Assembly: GCF_004798865.1 (NCBI RefSeq)
Contig: NW_025336598.1
Location: forward strand, 31,110,821 to 31,174,820
From: Varanus komodoensis
Lineage: Eukaryota > Chordata > Lepidosauria > Squamata > Varanidae
Direction of reading: 5' to 3'
Length of the DNA stretch: 64,000 bases
The position numbers and the translations under genes are program-made. The notes beneath the pieces are model-generated. The model saw nothing but the letters and a program-made list of their open reading frames with translations. It was not told where the DNA came from and searched no databases. This document shows, in pieces, positions 1-9,258 of the stretch; position 1 is the first letter of the stretch; every line of letters starts with the position of its first letter.

Positions 1-859
1 ACAGCTAACATCTTGAAAAGAAAGGACTTCCTTTGTGTTGGCCCCCTAACTCTGAACTGCCCCCCACCTTAGGAGATCTGCCTGGCCCCACTGCTGTTCT
101 TTTTTTCAGCACCAGCTGGAAACATCTGCAGAGACATTGAAAAAAACTTTCACTTTTAAAAAAATATATTTAAGTTTGTATCATTTTAGCTGGTGGTAAT
201 TGCATGCCTCTTGATTTTTGGGGTGTTTAATATTTTGATTGTTTTTGATTGTCGTTTTCTATACTTTACCTTGAAAACCTTTTGGGGATGTGATTTATAG
301 TTTTTTCCCAAAGAAATCAATACATTCCAGGCCCGGCTTTAATCAGCAATTCTCAAGAGCCAGTGCAAAGCACTGCAGAGAAAGAGCCTACTTGGGAGCA
401 GAGGGAAAATCCAGGCACAAGCAAGGAGTGGAGGCCCGGCCCTAGTACATGAGGCTCCTTGCTGGTGAGCAGCTTCTTGGAGACGTCCAAGCTCATGGGT
501 GCTTGACTGTGATCCTTTGCACAATTAATGCAGTGTGCCGTGTGCCTAAATAAGCATGTAGATTTGTACTGCATGTTCCATTAGAGTCCAGACCTTGTAT
601 CTTTACTGAAGGTTGCTTCCATCCCCACACTTAGGGCAAACCTTTAGAAAATTAGGCAACTTCTGGCTTCTTTTGTCTTTAAAAACAAAGCAGGCATCAT
701 CTGTCATTAAACTACCATGTTGCTGCTGCTGTTGTCATCACAGATCATTGCTATACGTGGAACTTTATGGTGTGTGACCCTTCCCTAAAGAGTTTACAGT
801 CTAAAATTTCTTGCAGTGGAAACTATAGAACAAGGATCAGGGAAGTGTGCTCTTCCAAA
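1..859. other. Non-coding unique sequence, nothing recognised
   Basis: AT-rich single-copy-looking DNA with T runs and a short CTG/GTT-like tract near 719-733. Two overlapping minus-strand frames near 339-574 lack splice context or a recognisable domain and look like chance frames. No repeat family was recognised here. Confidence 0.6.
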
Positions 860-861
860 TA

Positions 862-940
862 ATGTTCGACTGCAGTTCCCATCATTGCTGAATATTAGTT
901 ATGCTTGCTAGGGCTGATAATCCAACTGGAGCACCATCAC
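862..940. repeat. Fragment of a foldback hAT-like MITE
   Basis: The segment carries the pattern GCAGTTCCCATCAT, then a GCTTGCTAGGGCTGAT core, then TCCAACTGGAGCACC. This is a decayed form of a common squamate foldback element whose arms read ACTACAACTCCCATCA and CTGATGGGAGTTGTAGT. The assignment is from recalled consensus. Outer termini and target duplication are not visible. Confidence 0.5.
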
Positions 941-1938
941 TTTTCCATTTCTGTAACAAAAGACAGGGAAGAAGGTGTGTTAGGCTTGTTTCAGCCTTTG
1001 TCTTTAAGGCCATGGACATGCTTCCAAAATCTTCCTTTGTTCAAAAGCATGTGACTGGAAACTTTGTTTACACACAGTTTTATTCATAAGACAACCACAG
1101 GCATGTTGAAAAGTAGGAACTGGTTCAGCATACCAGAACCTTTTTTATGGGTCAGTGTGAGAAAAACAAAAAGACTTCTTCCCATGTTACCATGCCTGAG
1201 ACACAGCCCTAAAATTGCGTGCTCTCCACCCATGTGTAGCCTATTTATTTACTGTATCTAGGATTTTAAACTGTTTTATTGGTCATTAGTAAGAACAAGG
1301 AGAGTGCATGGGAAATCCAATTCAAAACAAAAGAATGTGAGAATTGCTTTGCTCAATTACAGCAAAGGCCTATCTAATCCATGAGGGTGTCTCCAACAAT
1401 GCCCCATTGGACTCAAGGCCATTTTGTAAGATTGGTAAAAACTTTGCTTGAAACGGTATGCATTCTTTTCCATCTGTTCAGAACAGGGGCAGGTGTTGGC
1501 TACTGCCACCTTCTTCAGCCCACATGATCAGAACTGGCCTCTTGACTGGAACCAGTACCAACCTCTGCTGGAGCTGGGAGAAGAGGGAAGCAAAAGACAT
1601 AGGACAAAGGCTGGGAGAAGATGGCTGAGAGAGAAGCAGCACTAATGGCAGAAAGAAGAAAAGGTATCTTTGATGCTAGAGGGACATGTTCTATTTAATA
1701 TAAATGCTCAGTGTGTTTTGTGATTTTTCGTCTGCTAAGAGGTACAGTATAAGGCTTTTCCACATGAGGCATTGCCATCCTCCTCGGGCCTGTCCTGTGT
1801 TTTCCAACCATTTTTACAGGGAAGATAATAAGGATTTTCCTGGATACTTGCTAGGAAAGCTCGAATTCTGCTCTATAGCAAGGAGCCATCTTGTGCTCTG
1901 CAATGGGAACTAAAGAAAAGGCAGAGATTAAAACCTCC

Positions 1939-1956
1939 GTGTGTGTGTGTGTGTGT
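1939..1956. repeat. (GT)9 microsatellite
   Basis: Nine uninterrupted GT units. Confidence 0.95.
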
Positions 1957-2163
1957 TGTGGGGCGGGAACCTTGTATCAAAATATACTTTCCCTCCTGCA
2001 AAGAAAATGGGAGAAGCAGCCTTGGTAAAGCTTTACTAGGTTAAATTCCTCTTGTAGAGAAGGCCTTTGTCTACGGTTATCTCCTCTGCATTTTTCGGTA
2101 GGTTTTCGTGCAACTCTAGTGAAACTATTCCTATGACTCTTGTTCAGGGAAGGCCAATGACCC

Positions 2164-2249
2164 GGTCAGCCCAGCAGCTGCAGGAGAGACTCAGCAGAAG
2201 GAAGCAGGCATGTGGCCTGGGACTGACGGACCGAGATTGGCTCTAATTT
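2164..2249 (+). repeat. Unclassified repeat, copy A of a local pair
   Basis: Similar to 2461-2546. Shared blocks are TCAGCCCAGC, GAGAGACTC, AGGAAG and TGTGGCCTGGGA in the same order. By eye about three quarters of positions agree. The two units are in direct orientation and about 300 bp apart. I do not recognise the family: it could be a local duplication or two copies of an old dispersed repeat. Confidence 0.55.
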
Positions 2250-2460
2250 TACAAATCTACTTGGGTCCCAAATCAGTCAGCTCCTTGATAGGAGCTATTA
2301 TTAGTGATGTTATAGAGAAAAAGGGAAAAAATACCTTGTTATAAAAGTGCACTATAAATTACTCTGCTGAGGCACACAGGCCTACATTTATTTTTTAAAT
2401 TTTAGCTGTTGTTAAATGGGTGTGATGCATATTTTGTTTTACTATGTAATAAAAACCACT

Positions 2461-2546
2461 GAGTCAGCCCAGCCAGCAACAGAGAGACTCTACAGGAGGA
2501 AGAAGGCCTGTGGCCTGGGATTCATGGACAAAGTGCCTCTAACTGG
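2461..2546 (+). repeat. Unclassified repeat, copy B of a local pair
   Basis: Direct-orientation partner of 2164-2249, with the same ordered blocks (TCAGCCCAGC, GAGAGACTC, TGTGGCCTGGGA, then a CTCTAA end). The sequence between the two units is AT-rich and not similar to them. Confidence 0.55.
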
Positions 2547-3099
2547 TAGATTTTAGGCCCAAACTGCACTTCCAGCAAGTTCCTTTGCAGCATCTGGGTG
2601 TGGAAGATGAGGACTTGTAGTGAGTGGAAAACTTTTATAAGGCACCTTGTGGGGTTTTGTCACTTCATCGCTCTGGCAGAGACCTGTGAGCCTCTCCGTG
2701 TGCAGAATGCCAGCCCCCATGTGCAGCTGGAATGGTTAAATACAGGTCACAAATTATTTTGTGTTATTCTTTATGATAAAAGGTTGATGTGAAAATTTGA
2801 TCATTCTGAAGTTTTTCTTGCAGCCACTTACAGTTTTTAGAACCATGCAGGATGAAATAATCTGAATGAACCCGTGAGCTGTATGAGGCGATTGGCAGGG
2901 TGACATAAGCAAAACCATCCACATTCATAGACTGACTGACAGAAACTACCATTGCCTGTGGACTTCACAGCAGATCTCTGGCAGACGGATTTGGAGATAA
3001 CGTGTACCTGCAAGCTGTGAGGGAGCAAGGTGAAGCTACACTTGCACCATACCACTTTCATTTTGGGGCCTTAGCTGCCAGCTTGGAATGGGAAGTGCA

Positions 3100-3310
3100 G
3101 ACTTCAGCTTGACTTGGGCATTCTGGACTCTACTCCCCAGTAGCCATAGAGCTGACTGGGTGACTTGGGCCAGTCACAGACTCTCACCCTAGCCTACTTC
3201 ACAGGGTTGTTCTTGTGGGGATGAGACTGAGAGCAGCAGGAGGAGAATGATGTCAGCCACTCGGAGTTCTTTGTAAGAAAAAAGGTGGGATATAAATCTA
3301 ATAAATACTG
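3100..3310 (+). repeat. Sauria-type tRNA-derived SINE, 5' part decayed
   Basis: The body is clear: CTGGGTGACTTGGGCCAGTCACAGACTCTCA, split here as CTGGGTGACTTGGGCC plus AGTCACAGACTCTCA, then CTTCACAGGGTTGTTCTTGTGGGGATGA, GGAGGAGAATGATGT and the tail AAGGTGGGATATAAATCTAATAAATA. The tRNA-like head is poorly preserved. Such SINEs are known in squamates and share their 3' end with Bov-B LINEs. Confidence 0.8.
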
Positions 3311-4386
3311 GGAATTAGTTAATAACTAAATTACTGGGAAGAATAATGGGCATGTGCTAAATAGATGTGACAACATCAGAAGTTGTTTGATTTAAAATGA
3401 TCAAGTTGAGAAGAGGGGAGGCCATGGCAGGCTAAGTGCCAAATCCAACTTCTACTGGGCTTGCTAGGGCAAGCTGGAAGGTGTAGGGAGACCACAATTC
3501 TCCTGTTTATGGTCCTTCAAAAACTTTTCCTTCCTTTTGCTCTTGGAAGGAAACAAACTGCACCACCTCCAGGACTGGCATAGCCCTTGGCATCCCATTC
3601 TAGACCAGTTCTTCTCCAGATTGCCCCCTCCCCTTTTGCCCTCTCAGTCATAGGGGCACCAATTGTAGAGAAGCAACAGCGATGCTGGACCTCTGTTCTG
3701 CCGCAGCCATGAAAAAACTTCTGCAGGCAGACCTCCCTCTAAGTCCCCAGAGAGGGGGAACTGCACTTGGACACCCTTGCAGGGTCCATAGTACTGAGAC
3801 CTAAAAAGTTTGTATTAGAACAAAGTAAGCACAATAAACACTGTTTAAGTGCTTTTGTGTGGTGGGAAAGACTGGCTCTTCCAATAACTTTCAGATTATT
3901 TAGAATTGCCTTGGTCCAGACATGTTGAAAATGAGTTCCTCAGCATTACTGCAAATAAAATAGAAAAGCCTTTAAGGAGAAGCACAAAGGATTAGCATGG
4001 TTCTCCATAGTCCTCCCCTCCCTTCCTCTTCCCAAAAAGGATGGGTGGCTGGGGGGAGTGGAACTCTTCTAAGTTACAGCAAACATATAGAAAGCAGGAT
4101 ATCCGTATGCAAGACAATGTCAGAGGATGTGCTCAAAGGCTGCTGCCCTGACTCCAATGATTTCCAGAGACCTAATTAGTTGATTTAAAAAGGCATCCTT
4201 GCTGATCATGAGGTGCTAAGAAAAAAGCTGCTGCCTCATTTCTGGCTTCCTTGCTCATCACACGCTTAACTCAAAGCTAACATTTCTGAGGACAAACTGG
4301 CAAATAGCTTCAGTCATTATGATCCAAGGCTTGCAGGCTGAATGAGATTACAGTTTTGATTTTTTTAAGTGGCTTTGGTGGGCAGC

Positions 4387-4399
4387 GGGGGGGGGGGGG
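4387..4399 (+). repeat. G13 homopolymer
   Basis: Thirteen consecutive G, preceded by GGCAGC and followed by TGTAGGGG. The length is prone to sequencing error. Confidence 0.9.
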
Positions 4400-4487
4400 T
4401 GTAGGGGTGGACCCAGATGGTTAACAAACTGCTTTTGCAAAACCTTTTCAGTGTTACATCATATCACATATCCAATCTTACAGACTC

Positions 4488-4892
4488 AGGGCACAATCCA
4501 ATGCCTTCTGTCCCTGATACACCCAAGTCTCCGACTTCATGTCCAATGCATGCTGCACAGCATGGTTGCCACCACACCTCATGTTCGGCATTTTGTCTAA
4601 ACCACTGTTTTTGGCTATCTAGATGAAGCATCACAAAAGCAGGAAGGAGAAAGCTTAGGATGCTATGCAGTTGCCCAGCCTTCTCCCCTACCTGTCACCT
4701 GGCAAACCTCCTTTCCTCTGCCTCCCCTGGAAGGCAGCAGGCAGCTTTCTATGTTGGCTGCAAGGAGAGTGGAGTGGACTCCCAGCCTACAGAGCCCCAG
4801 CTTTGAGGTTGCAGGACCTCAGAGAAGCGGCTTCAAGTAATCCTATGTCCCCTATCTCCAGATGACATTGTGAGATCCTTGGATTGTGCCCT
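4488..4892. mobile_element. Non-autonomous DNA transposon (MITE), about 405 bp
   Basis: The ends are a perfect 14-bp inverted repeat: AGGGCACAATCCAA at 4488-4501 and its reverse complement at 4879-4892. The interior is GC-richer than its flanks and has no transposase frame. The termini match a squamate MITE family I recall by its GGGCGCAATCC ends. A target-site duplication is not clear: the flanks read ACAGACTC and TAGATACT. The superfamily is unassigned. Confidence 0.75.
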
Positions 4893-5332
4893 TAGATACT
4901 TCACTTTAGATTCTTGAGATTTAGATGCATAATTTTGACCAGAGACTATCCTGAAGTCACTGCAGGAATATTAGTGAAGACTCTGTGAAACTTTAGCTTT
5001 GCAATGTGTATACTAAAGTTTGCAAGTTTCCTGACATCATCTTTAGTCCTATGATCACAGTCCTCTCCTCCTGCTTTAAATGGTTTTTTTATCTTTTGGT
5101 ACATCTGTCACCTGGTTTTGGTTTTGCAGCATTTAGTGTTGTAATTAATTCAACATTGTCTTTCCTTGCTTCACTGTGCTTCTTTAATGCCCTTCCTCTC
5201 CCCAAGATGATCTGGACTTCCTGTCATTGACTTTTAAGAAACATCTGGCTGACCATTACAGGATGCTGGACTTTAAATGCATGTTTGGTCTGATCCAGCA
5301 AAGCAGTTCATTTCAATTACCCTTGAAGACAG

Positions 5333-5412
5333 TTTAACTTGGTGCCATTGGCCATTCTGACTGGGAATGATGGACATTGTAGTCCATCATTTTGCAGGGA
5401 TCAAGTTGGGAA
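5333..5412. repeat. Fragment of a foldback hAT-like MITE
   Basis: Contains GCCATTGGCCATTCTGACTGGGAATGATGG, split as CATTGGCCATTCTGACTGGG plus AATGATGG, then ATTGTAGTCCATCATTTTGCA and a degenerate right end. This is the right half of the same foldback family as 7812-7928. It lies just upstream of the Sauria SINE at 5438. Confidence 0.55.
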
Positions 5413-5437
5413 GACTGGTTTCTCATTACCTCTATGC

Positions 5438-5672
5438 GAGCCAGTGTGGTGTGGTGGTTAAAAGTACGGGACGGCGACTCAGACGATCTGGGTTCTAGTC
5501 CCTGTTCAGCCATGAAGCCAACTGGGGTACTTTGGGTCAGTCACAGACTCTCTGGCCAACCTTCCCTACAGGGTCATTACTGTGGGGATAAGATTGAGAG
5601 GAGGAGAATTATGTGAGCCAGCTTTAGGTTCTGGAAGGAAAAAAGCGGGATACAAATTAATTAATTAATGCA
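5438..5672 (+). repeat. Sauria SINE, near full length
   Basis: Head GAGCCAGTGTGGTGTGGTGG, then an intact B box GGTTCTAGTCC at 5491-5501 (consensus GGTTCNANNCC). The body has ACTTTGGGTCAGTCACAGAC, GGGGATAAGATTGAGAGGAG, GCGGGATACAAATT and a short (TTAA)n tail. Of the SINE copies here it has one of the best-kept pol III internal promoter halves. The A box is degenerate, as is usual in this family. Confidence 0.88.
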
Positions 5673-5679
5673 GGTAAAC

Positions 5680-7029
5680 ATGGAGGCTAAGGGCACAATC
5701 CTATTCATATTCAGACAGAAAAAAGCCTAAAATTCCCAGAACATCAGAAGTTGGAATGACCCTTTCCCCGCCAAACCCAACAAGACTGAATGTGTGTTTT
5801 GTGCTCATGTAGCTGGGACATTCTTGCAGCAGAAATGGTGTGTAAATCTCACCCCCCTTAACCAGGCAAAGCCTTAGGATTTTTCTTGGAGACTGAAAAT
5901 AGTCAGACCGAGTCCTAAAGTGCTTCTCACTGTTACCTGGCTGAAAGAATACAAGTGTAACTATCCCTAACTCTTACTTTTCAGCCTCCCTCAAACACCA
6001 GGGCAGATTGGAGGACTCCTAGCAACGCCCCCGCCTCAAAAGGTCTCAAAAGCACCTATTCTAACTTTCTCTTCTCATCAGATTTTCTGTGATAAGAAGG
6101 AAAGAAACTGAGGCTGAAGCAGTGGGAAAACAGAGATTTACAAGTGGAAGATGATAATGTCTAGACACACACGCCCTACAAAATTCTGTGAATGAGGGCA
6201 GGGTGATTGCACAGTAAAAGCCTTGCCTAAAAGCTAGACATTGGGCAAGACGAAAAAGGAACATGCCTCCTTAAAGCAGCTTGTTAGATGGCAAATGAGC
6301 CAAATGTGGAGCGCTCCCATCCTGCAACAGAACATGGGTTAGACACATTGCCAGGTCGCTCTAACTTTCCGATTACGTTGCAGTGCTCTTTACCCTGGAA
6401 AACGCTGGCGATTGCTGTCTCCATTACAACTCATTTAAATCAATTGGTCCTAGAAACATGATTAGTATTCTGGGTTAGATCATCATAACCCCTGTGCTAG
6501 CTGGACTTAGTCCCAGGTTTGGAAGGTTTGTCCAACAAGTTACCATCATAAGGAGGATGTGAAAAATAGTGATTGTGTAATGGCAGAATGATGTCATGGC
6601 CCTTTAAACAAATGCTTGGATTTATTAGGGCAAACTTTTCCAAGTGAATCATGGATCTTTGCCAAGAATATTATAACCAATGGATGTGGGGGCCAAGGGC
6701 AGCAAGGGACACTTGGCAATAGGATATGGTGAAGCTTTAGTCACCCATGATCTCACGAGCGCTAGTCACCCAGCTGTGCGTCTGGATTGGATCCATTGTG
6801 TCTACACAGTCCAAATGGAGCAGGGATGGATAATTTGCAGTCCCCCAGACAAGGTGGCAGCTCTGACTGGCCACTTATGAGTTGCTAAAAAAGAGGAAAT
6901 GCATCACTAGAAAAAGAAAAAAGGACCCCAATTTACATAAGTTCTGCATATGTATAGATGGAAACATAACAGTTGTTATGGTTCCAGTTATGAATCACCC
7001 TATAGCCCAGGCTCTCAAGATAACATACA
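5680..7029. other. Non-coding unique sequence with one MITE-end fragment
   Basis: A short piece near 5690-5715 (AAGGGCACAATCCTATTCAT) resembles the end of the MITE at 4488-4892. The remainder, including 6300-6500 with several ATTA motifs, holds no repeat or coding exon that I recognise. Confidence 0.5.
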
Positions 7030-7067
7030 ATAAAACCAATATAATAAAACCTTTATATTGGTTTTAT
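7030..7067. repeat. Perfect 15-bp inverted repeat with 8-nt loop
   Basis: ATAAAACCAATATAA at 7030-7044 is followed by an 8-base spacer and then its exact reverse complement at 7053-7067. All 15 pairs match. The arms are AT-rich, so the stem would be modest in stability. Function unknown. Confidence 0.9.
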
Positions 7068-7696
7068 AGAAACATGGTACATTTCACCGTATTGTGGAAT
7101 GCTGTGATGTATGTACCAGCTTTGTTGGTGGCCCAGGTGCTAATGGTGGATGGGCAACTTCAAGGCCCAGCCTTCCTTGTGGTGGATTTTTATCCTGGGA
7201 TTGGACAGCCCTTGAAATAGAGGACTTGTACAAAGAGAGAACAGTCTTTGTTCCTGCTTGAAACAGAGGAATCTCCATTATAAAAAGACACATGGTTATC
7301 TCAGGACCTTGATTGCAAAGACCAGCTCTCTTGCAGACCAGCCCCTCACCCAAGTGACCATCCATAGAGCAAGAGCCAATGGGGACAGAGCCAAACAAGC
7401 CAATGGCACAGAGATGCCTATGGCACCTCTTCTCATTTCTAGACAGTTTGAGCCAGAGGGTAACCAAACACGTGTATGGTTACAGAGACTGATTTTATTA
7501 TTTTTACTTTAAAAACATATTATCCTTTTCTATAACAAAATGGTGATTCTACTTATTCCCAGAGCAGCAGAACTGAACTCTGTTTTGTTTTTGTGCTCAT
7601 GAGGCTGCTACGTATTGAATTTAAAATGTGAAACTACACACACTCAGAGTGTTCTTTTAATGTTTGTTAAGACATTAAAATAAGGTAAAACCAATT

Positions 7697-7783
7697 ACCT
7701 TATGGGGCTCTCCCCTTTTAGATGGTCCTGTGTGCTTAACAACTGACATACAGGACCATCTAAAAGGGAGAGCCCCATAAGGT
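7697..7783. repeat. Near-perfect hairpin, 34-bp arms, 18-nt loop
   Basis: The left arm is 7697-7731 (starts ACCTTATGGGGCTCTCC) and the right arm is 7750-7783 (ends GGAGAGCCCCATAAGGT). Every base of the right arm pairs, and the left arm has one extra C in its C run. The loop is 7732-7749. The arm size would suit a small-RNA precursor hairpin, but it could equally be a recent foldback element or an inverted duplication from template switching. No flanking target duplication is obvious. Confidence 0.92.
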
Positions 7784-7811
7784 CCTTAATTCCAGAGCCT
7801 AAAATGGCCTA

Positions 7812-7928
7812 GCTGCACCAGAAGTTTTGGCCTACAACTCCCATCAACACTAGCCCATTTGATCCAATGGCAAGGGATGATGGAGTGGTAGGCCAAAACA
7901 TCTGGAAGGCTGCAAGTTGCCCACCCTG
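7812..7928. mobile_element. Foldback hAT-like MITE
   Basis: The left half has CCAGAAGTTTTGGCCTACAA then CTCCCATCA. The right half has its inverted partner GGTAGGCCAAAACATCTGG, then CTGCAAGTTGCCCACCCTGG. The core is a short AATGGCAAGGGATGATGG stretch. The repeated pairing of the arms identifies a non-autonomous foldback DNA element of a kind frequent in squamates. It begins 29 bp after the hairpin at 7697-7783 but shares no sequence with it. Confidence 0.75.
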
Positions 7929-7929
7929 G

Positions 7930-9158
7930 AACAGCTTCTTGAGGTGCCATCTGTACAGTTTTAACTTGGTCTTGTTTTCCTTACGTGAGTTTAATTTACA
8001 GAGACAAGAGTAAAGTAACAACCGTTTCAAGTCACCTGAGAGAAAATTGATTGTCTTAGGGCATTATTGGATGTGTGTTTCATCTGAAAACCATATTATG
8101 GACCCATTTTTTCAACAAGTCTGTGGATTAGAGGATTGCAGAGCTTATGCTTCCAAAGAAACAGCTACATTGGGCTGCTTTCAAAGGGTGAGAAACAGAG
8201 GAGAGAGGATGTGAGAATTGTTTTTTGGGACAGGACCACCAGACAAGGCATGGAGGGAAGGGATAGAGTGGCTCATTCAAATTAATTACATATGGTTTCT
8301 AGCCTGCCTAATAAATTAAAAAGATGAAATTTATGGGCTTCCCAGCAAACCAGTCAGTAGTGTTTATACATATTATAAGTAAAGGGAGTGGTAATTGTCT
8401 GGTGAACCACATTAGAAGATTACAGTGTTGTGGGGCTGAACTATTGGCGGCTCTTAGTGGTGAGCCAGGGAAACTTTTGTTTCTCAGGCTATGCCTTAAC
8501 CAAAACAGGAATCCCTTTATATTTCTTCCTGCCCACAAGGCCGAAGCACCATCCTGGGAGAGTGGGGCCAGTCCAGAGTCTTAATGTACTTCATCGCCAG
8601 GACAGCATTTAAAGCTGCAGTCTCGGCAGCTCACTACAGAAGACAGCTGCACAGAAAATTCTCTGTTCAAGTCCTGCTTGCTCTTGAATGCCTGCCCGAG
8701 TCATCCATATGTGGAAATGGAAAGAGTTTTTCCAAAGGTGGAACTAATGTTCATAATTACTTAACATAAAATAGAAGCATTGCTTTCCTGCTTTCCCCTT
8801 GCTCTTTTTGGATTAGATCACAGTCTAGTCTAGCATTCTATCCAGGTGCCTCAAGGAGAGCAACATCACGGAGTTGGGGGGGGGGCAATTTCCCCAGGAA
8901 CCTATCCAAAGACCCCAGTAAAATTGCTCCTGTGGTGACAACTGCCCCCCTCCCATGTTTTCCATGAAGACAAGGCTTCCAGGAGTGAGATTTTTCTATG
9001 CAGGGTGTGTGTTCTCCATATCCCCTGTTCAATTAAAAAACCAAAGTTCCCCCCCTGCTGCCACTCAAGAGTTTTTTTTTTCTTTTGTTCTGCTGGTCTG
9101 CTGACCCTGCAACAAATTCAGGAATGTCAGCAGGGTCTTCAAAATTGGAGGGGGGGGG
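7930..9158. other. Non-coding unique sequence up to an assembly gap
   Basis: No repeat family or exon recognised. A G10 run lies at 8876-8885 and a C-rich stretch near 9047-9056. Frames near 8308-8612 overlap on opposite strands and lack coding signals. The stretch ends in a G9 run directly against the gap. Confidence 0.5.
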
Positions 9159-9258
9159 NNNNNNNNNNNNNNNNNNNNNNNNNNNNNNNNNNNNNNNNNN
9201 NNNNNNNNNNNNNNNNNNNNNNNNNNNNNNNNNNNNNNNNNNNNNNNNNNNNNNNNNN
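9159..9258. other. Assembly gap of 100 N
   Basis: Exactly 100 N, a conventional placeholder for a gap of unknown size. The left flank ends in nine G (9150-9158). Open frames crossing the gap are artefacts. Confidence 0.99.

Noticed and set aside
5438-5520. Possible functional tRNA gene at a SINE head
   Set aside because: It has a B box but no tRNA cloverleaf, and the SINE body follows directly.
6882-7220. 112-codon plus-strand frame
   Set aside because: It runs through the 7030-7067 inverted repeat and overlaps a minus-strand frame. No coding signature.
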